Source: Cytophagales bacterium (GTDB lineage Bacteria > Bacteroidota > Bacteroidia > Cytophagales > Cyclobacteriaceae). From it: DNA of 64,000 nt. The number at the start of each line of letters is the position of its first letter. Position 1 is the stretch's first letter. The position numbers and the translations under genes were made by a program. The notes beneath the pieces were generated by a model. It had not been told where the DNA came from and did not search any database. It was given only the letters and a program-made list of their open reading frames with translations. Positions 27,948 to 37,189 of the stretch are shown piece after piece. Location of the stretch: positions 310,001-374,000 of the forward strand of contig JAFLBR010000001.1 in assembly GCA_017303795.1 (NCBI GenBank), read 5' to 3'.

Positions 27948-28654
27948 CAGGCTAAGTTGTGATACACATTTTGCACATCATCGTCAGCTTCCAGCGCACT
28001 TACACATTCCATCACTTCATCTTGTTCGGCTTCGCTCAGTTCTTTTGTAGTAGTGGGTATGTATTGCAGTTCCGAACTTTTAGGTTCCCAACCTTTCGTT
28101 TCCAGAAACTTTTGCATGTGGCCGAATTCGGTAAACTTGGTATAGACCACTATTTCTTCTTCATCGCGCTGAATATCTTCTGCACCGGCATCAATCAGAT
28201 CTAATTCAACTTCATCCAAATTCAATTTGGCAGAATCGAACTTGAACACCCCACGGTGTTCAAACATAAACATAACCGAACCAGAGTTACCCATACTGCC
28301 ACCATTTTTTGAAAATTGCAATCTGATGTTGGCCACCGTGCGCGTAGGGTTATCGGTAGCACAGGCTACCAGCACAGGCACACCATGTGGTGCATAGCCT
28401 TCATAGATAGTTTCCTGAAAATCTTTTTCTTCTTTACTGGACGCCCGTTTGATGGCGGCTTCCACCCGATCTTTAGGCATGTTTAATCCCTTGGCATTTT
28501 GAATAGCCATACGTAGCCGCGGATTATTATCCGGGTTTGGGCCGCCTTGTTTTACAGCAATAGCAATATCTTTTCCAATACGGCTAAACCCTTTCGCCAT
28601 CTTATCGAAGCGGGCGAACATTTTGTGCTTTCTTTTTTCGAATATACGACCCAT
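27947..28654 (-). CDS. yebC: YebC/PmpR family protein (TACO1-like)
   Basis: Cytoplasmic three-domain YebC family protein, 235 residues. The conserved core FSRIGKDIAIAVKQGGPNPDNNPRLRM and MPKDRVEAAIKRA is present, with the internal FMFEHRGVF block. The N-terminus MGRIFEKRKHKMFARFDKMAK is the form usual in Bacteroidota. Family members have been described as transcription regulators and, more recently, as translation factors relieving ribosome stalling. First gene of a pair with the barrel protein. Confidence 0.93.
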   Translation of the reverse strand: MGRIFEKRKHKMFARFDKMAKGFSRIGKDIAIAVKQGGPNPDNNPRLRMAIQNAKGLNMPKDRVEAAIKRASSKEEKDFQETIYEGYAPHGVPVLVACATDNPTRTVANIRLQFSKNGGSMGNSGSVMFMFEHRGVFKFDSAKLNLDEVELDLIDAGAEDIQRDEEEIVVYTKFTEFGHMQKFLETKGWEPKSSELQYIPTTTKELSEAEQDEVMECVSALEADDDVQNVYHNLA

Positions 28655-28815
28655 AGTAAACGTAAAATTTGGGAGGGTAAAAATAGACTTTTGAATTCAA
28701 GTATTCAAGGGTTTGGATTGAAGCTATCCAGCTAAATCTCCCTTCAAACTGCCACTCCTAACAATTCTGTAACTTCAATTTATATTCTATGTAGCTTAGT
28801 TTAAATTTTAAGGCC

Positions 28816-30171
28816 ATGAAGACTTTTTGCATTGTTTTAATTTCAGTTTTATCGATAACAGGCTACAGCCAGCAACTCATCGACTCGCGCCAACGCGAAA
28901 TTATTTTCACTTCCGTGAACGTAGTGCCCATGGAAACCGAAACAATTCTTACCGACCAGATGGTGATGGTTAAGGATGGAAAAATTCAGGCAATAGGAAA
29001 AAAGTTAAAGTATGGTAAAGATGCATTGGTAATTGATGCCAAAGGCAAATACCTGATGCCCGGTCTGGCCGAAATGCACGCACACGTACCACCCAACGAA
29101 AATCTGGAAGCGCACAAAGAAGTATTATTTCTTTTTGCAGCCAATGGTATAACTACTATTCGTGGTATGCTGGGCCACCCCGGTCATATTACTTTGCGCT
29201 CAAAGATTAATTCGGGCGAAGTGCTGGGGCCACGGTTTTATACTACAGGGCCATCGTTTAATGGTTTGAGTGTAAAGACAGCCGAGCGCGGTGCGGAGAT
29301 GGTGCGCGAACAAAAAGCTGCCGGTTATGATTTTCTGAAACTACATCCCGGTCTTACCAAAGAAACCTTTGCGGCAATCAGTTCAACAGCAAACGAAATA
29401 AAAATTCCATTTGCCGGCCATGTGTCGTTTGGAGTAGGGGTGTGGCGCGCGATTGATGCGGGTTATTCTTCTATTGATCACTTAGATGGTTTTGTGGAAG
29501 CGTTGGTGCCTGGCATTGAGACGATGACAGAGCAACAAACCGGTTTGTTTGGAATGTATGCAGGCGATAAAGTGGATGAATCCGGAATTCCAAAACTGAT
29601 GCGCGAACTAAAAACAAAAAACATTTGGGTAGTGCCAACACAATCATTGGCCGATCGTTGGTTCGATGCCGATTACACAGGTGATGAATTTCTGAAAGAT
29701 CCCGATAGTAAATACATGAGCAAACAAACGGTTAATCAATGGATCGACTCCAAGAAAAACCTGATGGCCAATCCGCAATACGATGCCGCCAAAATTGAAA
29801 ATTTTATTAAACTAAGACGCAAACTTATTCTGGAATGCCAGAAGAATGGAGTGGGGTTGTTGTTAGGCTGCGATGCACCACAGGTTTTTAATGTGCCCGG
29901 TTTTTCTACGCACAATGAATTAAAATACCTGGTTGACTCCGGACTTACACCATATCAGGCATTGCGAACCGGTACGGTTAATGTGGCAACTTATCTGAAT
30001 ATGAAAGATGCCGGAACCATCAAAGCCGGTAACGTAGCCGATTTAATTTTAATAGATGGCAATCCGCTTGCCGATGTTACCAACACTAAAAAAGTAGCGG
30101 GTGTAATGCTGCGCGGTCAGTGGCTCTCAAAAGCTGAGATTGATGCGGGGTTGAAGAAGTTGGAGAAATAA
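28816..30171 (+). CDS. Secreted amidohydrolase-family metal-dependent hydrolase
   Basis: Hydrolase of 451 residues with a signal peptide (LISVLSITGYSQ), so periplasmic or secreted. Amidohydrolase motifs are complete: H88 and H90 in EMHAHVP, likely carbamylated K175 in FLKLHPG, H202 in FAGHVSFG, H222 in IDHLDG and D353 in GCDAPQ. The metal-bound TIM barrel is flanked by the small beta domain (MVKDGKIQAIGKKL and NVADLILIDGNPL). It resembles imidazolonepropionase-like or prolidase-like peptidases; the substrate is unknown. Transcribed divergently from yebC. Confidence 0.9.
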   Translation: MKTFCIVLISVLSITGYSQQLIDSRQREIIFTSVNVVPMETETILTDQMVMVKDGKIQAIGKKLKYGKDALVIDAKGKYLMPGLAEMHAHVPPNENLEAHKEVLFLFAANGITTIRGMLGHPGHITLRSKINSGEVLGPRFYTTGPSFNGLSVKTAERGAEMVREQKAAGYDFLKLHPGLTKETFAAISSTANEIKIPFAGHVSFGVGVWRAIDAGYSSIDHLDGFVEALVPGIETMTEQQTGLFGMYAGDKVDESGIPKLMRELKTKNIWVVPTQSLADRWFDADYTGDEFLKDPDSKYMSKQTVNQWIDSKKNLMANPQYDAAKIENFIKLRRKLILECQKNGVGLLLGCDAPQVFNVPGFSTHNELKYLVDSGLTPYQALRTGTVNVATYLNMKDAGTIKAGNVADLILIDGNPLADVTNTKKVAGVMLRGQWLSKAEIDAGLKKLEK

Positions 30172-30173
30172 AT

Positions 30174-30265
30174 TAGTTACCAGTTTCCGGTTTCCAGTAA
30201 ATACATCCTTAACTATGTTTGAGTAATCTCACGAACTGGTAACTTGCAACTGGTAACTTGTAACT
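30174..30265. repeat. GTTACCAG-type inverted repeat
   Basis: Left arm of GTTACCAGTTTCC-like sequence at 30176-30198 and right arm with two ACTGGTAACTTG units at 30235-30264 face each other. A related element is at 48835-48885. It occupies the gap before the TSUP gene and creates a false upstream extension (TTG at 30244) of that gene. Confidence 0.6.
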
Positions 30266-30270
30266 ACTTT

Positions 30271-31023
30271 GTGCTAAACCTCTTCTCCTTCAACCTCACC
30301 TTTACCGAAATCGGAATTATTCTAGTTGTAGCGTTGCTTACCGGTATGGCTAAAACGGGTGTGCAGGGCGCGGGTATGTTATCAGTGCCCATGTTGGCTA
30401 CGGTGTTTGGTGGTCAACTTTCCAGTGGTGTAATCTTACCCATGTTGATAATTGCTGATGTGTTTGGGGTGTGGTATTATCATCGGCATGCTTCGTGGCA
30501 ACATTTAAAAATTCTTTTTCCGTGGGCGGCATTGGGTGTTATTGCCGGCACGGTGTTGGGTAAGTTTATTGACGATTCAATTTTTAAATTGATTATGGCC
30601 AGCACCATTATGGTGAGTGTGGTGATTATGATCTGGCTTGAGCGCACCAATCCCGACAAGGTTCCGAAACATAAATCGTTTGCTATTGCCACAGGTGTGG
30701 CTGGTGGGTTTACATCTATGGTCGGTAATCTGGCAGGCTCGGTTATGAGTGTGTATTTGCTGGCGGTGCGCTTGCCTAAAAATGTTTACATCGGCACTAC
30801 CGCCTGGTTTTTTCTGGTAGTGAATTGGTTTAAGGTTCCGTTTCATGTGTTTGCCTGGCATACTATAACATGGAATACTGTATTATTGGATTTACTCACC
30901 TTGCCCATGATCTTGTTAGGTGCATGGCTGGGTATTTTAATTGTTCGGCAATTGACTGATAAGATGTACCGCTGGTTTATAATAATTATGACGGTGATTG
31001 CCGCAGTGGGAATGTTAATATAA
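30271..31023 (+). CDS. TSUP-family (TauE/SafE) membrane transporter
   Basis: Inner-membrane protein of about 250 residues with eight hydrophobic helices and the TauE/SafE pattern: GMAKTGVQGAGMLSVPML in the first half and GGFTSMVGNLAGSVMSVYLL at the start of the second. TSUP proteins move sulfite, sulfonates or organic anions; the substrate cannot be told. I use the GTG at 30271 because the longer frame runs into a repeat. Its nearest neighbours are an amidohydrolase and a cupin gene, neither of which defines a pathway. Confidence 0.88.
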   Translation: MLNLFSFNLTFTEIGIILVVALLTGMAKTGVQGAGMLSVPMLATVFGGQLSSGVILPMLIIADVFGVWYYHRHASWQHLKILFPWAALGVIAGTVLGKFIDDSIFKLIMASTIMVSVVIMIWLERTNPDKVPKHKSFAIATGVAGGFTSMVGNLAGSVMSVYLLAVRLPKNVYIGTTAWFFLVVNWFKVPFHVFAWHTITWNTVLLDLLTLPMILLGAWLGILIVRQLTDKMYRWFIIIMTVIAAVGMLI

Positions 31024-31141
31024 AGTTGTAAATTTTGACAGCCAATACTTATAATATGAAATGCCCATCAACAAAGCAGACCCAGCGGTATGATAATGCG
31101 CTAGGCATTCCATGTGGCCACGTAAAAAAAATTATTAACAC

Positions 31142-31504
31142 ATGAATACTATTAACGTAATCGAAAAATTCAAACTCTTCTCCGAAACCTGGACGCCTAA
31201 AATCATTAGCGAACTGAACGGTCAGTATGTAAAACTTGCCAAAGTAAAAGATGAATTTGTGTGGCATAGTCATGAAAATGAAGACGAGTTGTTTATGGTT
31301 TTTAAAGGCACACTCTACATGCACTTTCGTGATCGGGTTGAAACCCTCCGCGAAGGTGAAATGATTGTGGTACCCAAAGGTGTAGAGCACAACCCGCGTA
31401 CCAATGGCGAAGAAGTTTGGGTATTGTTATTCGAACCCAAAGAAACCGCCCATACCGGCAACGTAGATCATGAGCGCACGGTGCGCAATCAGAAATGGAT
31501 TTGA
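31142..31504 (+). CDS. Cupin-domain protein
   Basis: Single-domain cupin of 120 residues, cytoplasmic. Motif 1 WHSHENEDELF supplies two His and a Glu metal ligand, and motif 2 PKGVEHNP supplies the last His, so a bound divalent metal is likely. First gene of a compact run: its stop overlaps the start of the next gene (TGATG), which in turn overlaps the third. Function unknown; small cupins of this kind act as isomerases, dioxygenases or sensors. Confidence 0.85.
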   Translation: MNTINVIEKFKLFSETWTPKIISELNGQYVKLAKVKDEFVWHSHENEDELFMVFKGTLYMHFRDRVETLREGEMIVVPKGVEHNPRTNGEEVWVLLFEPKETAHTGNVDHERTVRNQKWI

Positions 31505-32364
31505 TGAGTTTCTGTTTTTATAATCTCAAAGTCAAACTTAGCTATCTGCTTTGTATTGCTACATGTAATCTGTATGCACAACCTAAAATTGGTATCGCTA
31601 CACAGTTGAGTCACGATAGCACGCTTGCGCGAAGTGGTTATGATTTTATAGTAGAAACGGTGGGCAATACGGTTTCACCAAAAATTACCGATGCCGATTT
31701 TGAAAAACGATTAGCTATAATAAAAAATCTAAAGACTCCCTTTTATGCACTCAACATCTTTATACCGGGAGAATTAAAATTAGTAGGCCCCGAAATAAAT
31801 GAAACAGCTTTACTGGCCCACACGCAAAAAGTATTTGAGCGATGCAAACGTGCCGGAATAAAATTGATAGTGTGGGGAAGTGGTGGGGCACGCAGAATGC
31901 CGGAAGGCTACTTAAGATCAAAAGCCACACAAGAATTTATAAACATAGCCCGGAAAGTTTCGGAGCAAGCGGCACAGTATGATGTTATACTCGCACTCGA
32001 AAACCTGAACACGCAGGAAACAAATTTCATTAACACAGTTGCCGAAGCATTACAAATAGTAAAACAAGTAAACCATAAAAACTTCCGGCTGTGTGCCGAC
32101 ATCTATCACATGCTGCGGGAAAACGAACCTGCCTCGGTGTTGCTACAAACCAAGGGTTATCTGGTTCATTGCGATGTGGCTGAAAAAGAAAATCGTACCC
32201 CACCCGGAACAGCAGGCGATGATTTTACACCTTATCTGAAGGTGCTAAAACAAATCGGGTATGCGGGCGCGATTGTATTAGAGTGCCGCTGGAATAATCT
32301 GGCTGATGAAGGGCAGCCGGCTCGTATATATTTGCAACAACAGATTAATAAAGTTTGGAAATGA
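31504..32364 (+). CDS. Secreted sugar isomerase/epimerase-like TIM barrel
   Basis: Xylose isomerase-like TIM-barrel (AP_endonuc_2) protein. I take the ATG at 31504, overlapping the cupin stop, which gives signal-like LSYLLCIATCNLYAQ; about 286 residues. Typical metal-site segments are seen: LALENLN (Glu), FRLCADIYHM (Asp, His), YLVHCDVAE and AIVLECRW (Glu). Related secreted proteins in Bacteroidota act on sugars or sugar acids. It is coupled to the cupin upstream and to the SGNH gene downstream (ATGA overlap). Confidence 0.83.
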   Translation: MSFCFYNLKVKLSYLLCIATCNLYAQPKIGIATQLSHDSTLARSGYDFIVETVGNTVSPKITDADFEKRLAIIKNLKTPFYALNIFIPGELKLVGPEINETALLAHTQKVFERCKRAGIKLIVWGSGGARRMPEGYLRSKATQEFINIARKVSEQAAQYDVILALENLNTQETNFINTVAEALQIVKQVNHKNFRLCADIYHMLRENEPASVLLQTKGYLVHCDVAEKENRTPPGTAGDDFTPYLKVLKQIGYAGAIVLECRWNNLADEGQPARIYLQQQINKVWK

Positions 32365-33011
32365 ATTATAGAAAGTTATTAGTGGTTGCAGGTTTTGTGT
32401 GGTTCTCGGTTGGTGTTGGAGCACAAGATCCGCTTCGGTTTGAAAAAGAAGTAAGTGATTTAATAGCTACGGATGCAACTGTAAATTCCAAACAACTGAT
32501 TTTATTTACCGGAAGTTCCAGCATTCGCTTGTGGCATAACCTGGCCGAAAGTTTCCCCGGTAAAAATGTGTTGAACCGTGGCTTTGGTGGTTCTGAAATG
32601 AGCGACATGCTGTACTACACACCTCAACTTATTCTGAAACACAAACCCAATATTGTTTTTATTTACGAAGGCGATAACGACATTGCCGCAGGCCGCAGTA
32701 CAGAACAGATTCTGGCTAATGCCGATTCGCTTGTAAAAAGTATTCGCGCTGCGTTACCCAAAACAAAAATTGTTTTCATTTCGCCTAAGCCGAGTGGCGC
32801 CCGCTGGCACCTGAAAGCCCAATACGAAGATTTTAATTCTAAGCTGGCACAGTTTACAAAATCGCGCAAGCGTGTTTACTTTGCAGATGTGTGGTTGCCC
32901 ATGCTGGATGCAACCGGTAATTTGTTGCCGGGTTTGTTTCTGGAAGACAACCTGCACATGAACGAGAAAGGTTATGTTATCTGGACAAAAGTGTTAAACC
33001 AATTTCTTTAA
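32361..33011 (+). CDS. SGNH/GDSL-type hydrolase
   Basis: Secreted esterase-like hydrolase, 216 residues from the ATG at 32361, which overlaps the preceding stop as ATGA. Signal peptide ends near VGVGAQD. Block I is LFTGSSSIRLW (catalytic Ser in GSSS), block II has NRGFGGSEM (Gly), block III YEGDNDI (Asn), and block V FLEDNLHMNEKGY (Asp-X-X-His). Substrate unknown; carbohydrate esterase activity would fit the isomerase neighbour. Confidence 0.88.
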   Translation: MNYRKLLVVAGFVWFSVGVGAQDPLRFEKEVSDLIATDATVNSKQLILFTGSSSIRLWHNLAESFPGKNVLNRGFGGSEMSDMLYYTPQLILKHKPNIVFIYEGDNDIAAGRSTEQILANADSLVKSIRAALPKTKIVFISPKPSGARWHLKAQYEDFNSKLAQFTKSRKRVYFADVWLPMLDATGNLLPGLFLEDNLHMNEKGYVIWTKVLNQFL

Positions 33012-33024
33012 CGGATCAAGTTAC

Positions 33025-33744
33025 GTGCGCCTGAATTTTATATTTCTTTTTGGGATATTAAGTGTGCTTGCAACGCCTGTGGCTGCACAAGATAATCTGG
33101 AGGTGCGTGTACCCAAAGCCATTACACACCTAAAAGCATCTAATAAATTAATACTACGTACCAGCCACGCGCCCAAACACAACATCTTTAAAAAGATACT
33201 TTGCTTTAATGAAGGTTGCAGACGCGCAGCCGGGTGGAGGCGTGGCCAGGAAGCACGCAGGTTCGATGATTACAAAAAACATCCACAGGTAAAAAGAACG
33301 AAGCGCGACACCATTCATGCAGAAGTGCACACCACGGAACCTCCGGCACCTAAACCCGATACGGCCGATATTAAAAAGAAGGTAGCACCAACTTTGCCGG
33401 TTGAACGCAGGTTTATTCTGAGTGATGTATTGTTCGCGGTAAATAGTCCGGATATTAATAAAGATGTTACCAAGCAACTGGATACATTGGTGAACTTGCT
33501 AAAGGCCAATGAAAAAATTCTGGTGCATATTGTTGGACATACCGACAACACCGGGCGCGAAGCCTATAACCAACGCTTATCCACCAGTCGCGCGGAAGCG
33601 GTTGGCCTTTACCTGATGGATAGTGGAATTGCCATTGGCCGAATAACATTTGAGGGTAAAGGCAGCAGCGAACCCATTGCCGATAATACCTTTGATGAAG
33701 GTCGCAGAAAAAACAGACGGGTGGAGATTATTTTGAAAGAGTGA
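33025..33744 (+). CDS. OmpA-family protein
   Basis: 239 residues, starting at GTG 33025 with a signal peptide (FLFGILSVLATPVAAQ). A basic, low-complexity middle region (about 45-125) contains many Lys/Arg and Pro. The C-terminal OmpA domain (about 125-239) binds peptidoglycan: ILVHIVGHTDNTGREAYNQR, LSTSRAEAV and the closing NRRVEIIL. No beta-barrel domain is present, so it is probably periplasmic and attached to the cell wall. It follows the SGNH gene by 13 bp. Confidence 0.88.
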   Translation: MRLNFIFLFGILSVLATPVAAQDNLEVRVPKAITHLKASNKLILRTSHAPKHNIFKKILCFNEGCRRAAGWRRGQEARRFDDYKKHPQVKRTKRDTIHAEVHTTEPPAPKPDTADIKKKVAPTLPVERRFILSDVLFAVNSPDINKDVTKQLDTLVNLLKANEKILVHIVGHTDNTGREAYNQRLSTSRAEAVGLYLMDSGIAIGRITFEGKGSSEPIADNTFDEGRRKNRRVEIILKE

Positions 33745-33823
33745 GGTGATTACTCAAATTCTCAAGGCGAAAATTTACAAATCGGTTAAGCAATCCAATC
33801 AGCAGATGTTAACTTTGTTAACG

Positions 33824-35197
33824 ATGAAAGTTCGTGCGATTACATATTACTGGATGCTGATATTGGTGCTTGGCATTTCATGCGAAGAGCCAACCGAAGA
33901 ACCCATCATCGATGAAGAAGTTAATCCCATTGATTGGACCGACCTCACACATGGAAATAAAGTTGATCCCGATTACGAAACTATCTTTCCGCAAGATCGC
34001 GTAAACACACTTGAAATTGTTTTAGGCAGCGCCAACTGGCAGGCTGTTAAAACCAATATGAAGGATTTGTTTGGTTACGACTTTGGTTCGATCTCCACAC
34101 CATCCAATGGTATCCCGGCTTCAGAGCCGCAGTATGTTCCTGTATCGGTAAAGTTTAATGGCAAAGAATGGTATAAAGTAGGCTTTCGCCTGAAAGGCAA
34201 TTCTACATTAGGTAGCAGTTGGCGCAATGGTATTTACAAACTTCCGTTTCGGTTAAACTTCGATCGGTTTGAAGACGTTTATCCGCAACTCATGAACCAG
34301 CGCATGTATGGCTTTAAAGAATTATCAATGTCGCCCGGAGCTATGGATCCCTCACTTTTGCGCGAGAAGGTGGGGTCAGATATTTTTAGAATGGCTGGAA
34401 TACCCAGTGCTCAAACTTCGTTTTATAAAGTTTTCATCGACTTTGGTGCGGGATTAAAATACTGTGGCGTATATACAATGGTGGAAGTGGTGGACGACAC
34501 CATGATTAAAAATCAGTTTGGCAACGATGCTGGAAACTTATATAAACCGGAAAGCACGTTTGTCAACTTTGTATTAAACAAGTTCGAGAAAAAAAATAAC
34601 GAAACTGAAAACAACTACGATGATGTGGTGAGTTTAATCAACACATTACACAGTAGCTTGCGTTTGCAAAACCCCGAGCAATGGCGCACTACATTGGAAA
34701 CTGTTTTTGATGCCGATCATTTTATGAAATGGCTGGCAATTAATACGGCAATGCAAAACTGGGATACCTACGGGCGCATGGCGCATAATTATTATTTATA
34801 TAATCATCCCGCCAAAGGCCTTACGTGGATTCCGTGGGATAACAACGAGGCTCTTTCCAATCGCGGTAATTCCGCGCTTACCATTGGACTGGAAACCGTG
34901 AGTAACGATTGGCCATTGATCCGCTACCTGATGGACGATCCGGTATATGCGGCCCACTATCGCGAACACATGCAGCAATTTTTAACGGAGGTGTTTACAA
35001 CAACCCACATGAACACCCTGTTCGATCAATACTATAGTTTAATTTCACCCTATGTTATTGGGCCGCAGGCAACCGAAACCGGAAAGTATTCGCAGCTACC
35101 CAACACCAATGCATTTACAGCTGCTCAAACTACCTTGAAACAACATGTAGCCACCCGCATTCAGGTAGCCTCCGATTATCTTCAGGAGAATGATTGA
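33824..35197 (+). CDS. CotH-kinase-family lipoprotein
   Basis: Surface or periplasmic protein of 457 residues. The ATG at 33824 is preferred over upstream starts because it yields a lipoprotein signal with lipobox LVLGISC. The CotH domain is clear: FRLKGNSTLGSSW, KLPFRLNFDRF, LREKVGSDIF, YCGVYTMVEVVDD and WIPWDNNEAL. Spore-coat CotH is a protein kinase in Bacillus; the role in Bacteroidota is unknown. The kinase-like Asp in the WDNNEA loop is present. The gene starts 79 bp after the OmpA gene. Confidence 0.88.
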   Translation: MKVRAITYYWMLILVLGISCEEPTEEPIIDEEVNPIDWTDLTHGNKVDPDYETIFPQDRVNTLEIVLGSANWQAVKTNMKDLFGYDFGSISTPSNGIPASEPQYVPVSVKFNGKEWYKVGFRLKGNSTLGSSWRNGIYKLPFRLNFDRFEDVYPQLMNQRMYGFKELSMSPGAMDPSLLREKVGSDIFRMAGIPSAQTSFYKVFIDFGAGLKYCGVYTMVEVVDDTMIKNQFGNDAGNLYKPESTFVNFVLNKFEKKNNETENNYDDVVSLINTLHSSLRLQNPEQWRTTLETVFDADHFMKWLAINTAMQNWDTYGRMAHNYYLYNHPAKGLTWIPWDNNEALSNRGNSALTIGLETVSNDWPLIRYLMDDPVYAAHYREHMQQFLTEVFTTTHMNTLFDQYYSLISPYVIGPQATETGKYSQLPNTNAFTAAQTTLKQHVATRIQVASDYLQEND

Positions 35198-35302
35198 TTA
35201 AAGCCTGGAGTTGAAAACTTTAGTTTGTGATAAAGATCACTTCTATTTAGCTTTTATCTTGTTAACTTGAAACTGTAAGTGAACTCTAATTGTTAATGAG
35301 AT

Positions 35303-35779
35303 ATGAAAACAAATGCTATTGGGTTAGATGCAAGCAAAGCTGAAAATCTGGCCATTCAGTTAAATGAATTATTAGCCAATTATTCCGTGTTTTATCAGAA
35401 CACACGGGGTTATCACTGGAATATTAAAGGTGAAAAATTTTTTGAACTACATGTAAAGTTTGAAGAGTTGTATAACGACCTGCTTTTAAAAATTGATGAA
35501 GTAGCAGAGCGCATTCTTACGCTGGGATATTCACCCAATCATCGTTATTCCGATTACCATGCTGTTTCGCAGATCAAAGAGAGCCAGAAAGAATCGGATG
35601 GATTGAAAGCCGTAGCCGAAATTCTGGAGTCGTTTAAGGTAATAATTTCTCTTCAACGAGAGTTGCTCACCCTTTCGGCCGATGCCGGAGATGAAGGCAC
35701 CAATGCACTTATGAGCGATTACATTCGCGCACAGGAAAAATTAGTGTGGATGTATTCGGCTTTTCTGGGTAAGAAATAA
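35303..35779 (+). CDS. dps: Dps-family ferritin-like protein
   Basis: DNA-protection/iron-storage protein, 158 residues (family about 150-180). The inter-subunit ferroxidase ligands all look present: H38 in GYHWN, H50, E54, D65 and E69 in the block HVKFEELYNDLLLKIDEVAE. Such proteins form dodecamers that oxidise Fe(II) with peroxide. Single gene with its own promoter region; no OxyR site was identified. Confidence 0.93.
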   Translation: MKTNAIGLDASKAENLAIQLNELLANYSVFYQNTRGYHWNIKGEKFFELHVKFEELYNDLLLKIDEVAERILTLGYSPNHRYSDYHAVSQIKESQKESDGLKAVAEILESFKVIISLQRELLTLSADAGDEGTNALMSDYIRAQEKLVWMYSAFLGKK

Positions 35780-35839
35780 TGGCCTGCGGCTGTAACAAAA
35801 CAGGCGGGGTTAAAGTCTTTGCCTTAGTCTGCTTCCGTT

Positions 35840-37057
35840 ATGCTTCAAAAAATCAGTAATGCCTTTGCGTTAGCGTTTGGTAATATTCGTGCAAACCTGT
35901 TCCATACTTTTCTTTCGGTATTGGGAATTATTATTGGCGTTGGGGCCCTTGTATCTATTCTTTCGCTTATAGATGGCATGGAAGAACTGGCGCGCCAGCA
36001 AATCAGCCAGACTACTTCGTTAAATGGTATTATGGTGCAGGCAGAAACACACCGCAATGCCAATGGTGTGCGTATTAGAAAAGATACGGTTCCGGTAATC
36101 ACCTATCAAGCCTATGCAAGCATGAGTGCAGCCCTAAGCAAACCGGTAGTGGCCTATATGCGTTCGGGTGCTTCGGGTGAGGCTACCCTTGCAACAGGTA
36201 AAAAAGTGGGTGTTAATGTGCTTGCAGTAACAGCTACTTTAGAGCCAGGTGCACAAATCGCTATCGGCACAGCGTTTACCAAAACCGATGTGGAAGCTAA
36301 GTTGCCGGTAGCTATTGCTAATAAAACTTTTCTGAAAATGGCCGGCATCCCGGAAACGGAAGCGTTGGGCCAGATGCTTTTGTTTCGCGATAAGTCTATA
36401 AAAATTGTGGCTGTACTGGAGGGCGAAGCCAACAAGTCGCCCGTAGTGTACTTACCCATTACCTTACTTACCGAAACTGAATTACAAACAACACCACCCG
36501 ACATTATTTTTGAAGCTGAAAAAACGGAAACAGTACCGCTACTCAAGACAGAACTAGTAAACTGGCTGAAGGTAAATTATAAAAATGCCGATCAGGATTT
36601 TCGTGTACTTACCAACGAGTTTCGTGTAGAGCAGGTAGCAAAAGGTTTTTTAGTGTTCCGCTTAATTATGGGGTTGATTGTGGGTATTTCAGTTGTAGTA
36701 GGAGGTATTGGTGTAATGAATGTGCTCTTGATTTCAGTAACGGAACGCACTGCCGAAATTGGCGTGCGCAAGGCAATGGGTGCCAACAGACGCGACATAA
36801 CCTTATTGTTTCTGGCTGAGTCGGTAACCGTATCTGCCTTTGGTAGTCTGGCCGGATTAGCCTTTGGTATTGGAGCAACCATGATAATCATTCCTATTGT
36901 GCGGGCCGTAACCGAAATGCCTTTTCAGGCTGCTTATACGCTAAATACTATTCTTGTTATTTTAATACTTGCGCTGGTAGTGGGCGTTGTGTTTGGCACT
37001 TACCCGGCCATTCGCGCCTCTAAGCTCAATCCGGTGGACGCCATTCGTCACGAATAA
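35840..37057 (+). CDS. MacB-type ABC transporter permease
   Basis: 405-residue permease with one N-terminal helix, a periplasmic MacB_PCD domain (about 45-240), and three C-terminal helices in the FtsX domain. The hallmark VTERTAEIGVRKAMGANRRD and the final segment with YPAIRASKLNPVDAIRHE are present. MacB-type systems work by mechanotransmission rather than transport through the membrane. No ATPase gene is adjacent, so it must use an ABC subunit encoded elsewhere. An N-terminal ATPase domain as in fused MacB is absent. Confidence 0.9.
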   Translation: MLQKISNAFALAFGNIRANLFHTFLSVLGIIIGVGALVSILSLIDGMEELARQQISQTTSLNGIMVQAETHRNANGVRIRKDTVPVITYQAYASMSAALSKPVVAYMRSGASGEATLATGKKVGVNVLAVTATLEPGAQIAIGTAFTKTDVEAKLPVAIANKTFLKMAGIPETEALGQMLLFRDKSIKIVAVLEGEANKSPVVYLPITLLTETELQTTPPDIIFEAEKTETVPLLKTELVNWLKVNYKNADQDFRVLTNEFRVEQVAKGFLVFRLIMGLIVGISVVVGGIGVMNVLLISVTERTAEIGVRKAMGANRRDITLLFLAESVTVSAFGSLAGLAFGIGATMIIIPIVRAVTEMPFQAAYTLNTILVILILALVVGVVFGTYPAIRASKLNPVDAIRHE

Positions 37058-37189
37058 TTTTTTACACGCACATAGGGGTAAGGCTTGTTCACCTTGTCAT
37101 ACATCCAAATAATCTGCGATTTGATCTTGCAAACCTTTTTGTTCAACAGGTTGCAAGAAAATTCAGATACTCACTAAAAAATTATTTGT

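Noticed and set aside
33746-33823. Upstream N-terminal extension of the CotH-like gene
   Set aside because: The start at 33824 gives a proper lipoprotein signal; the extension would hide it.
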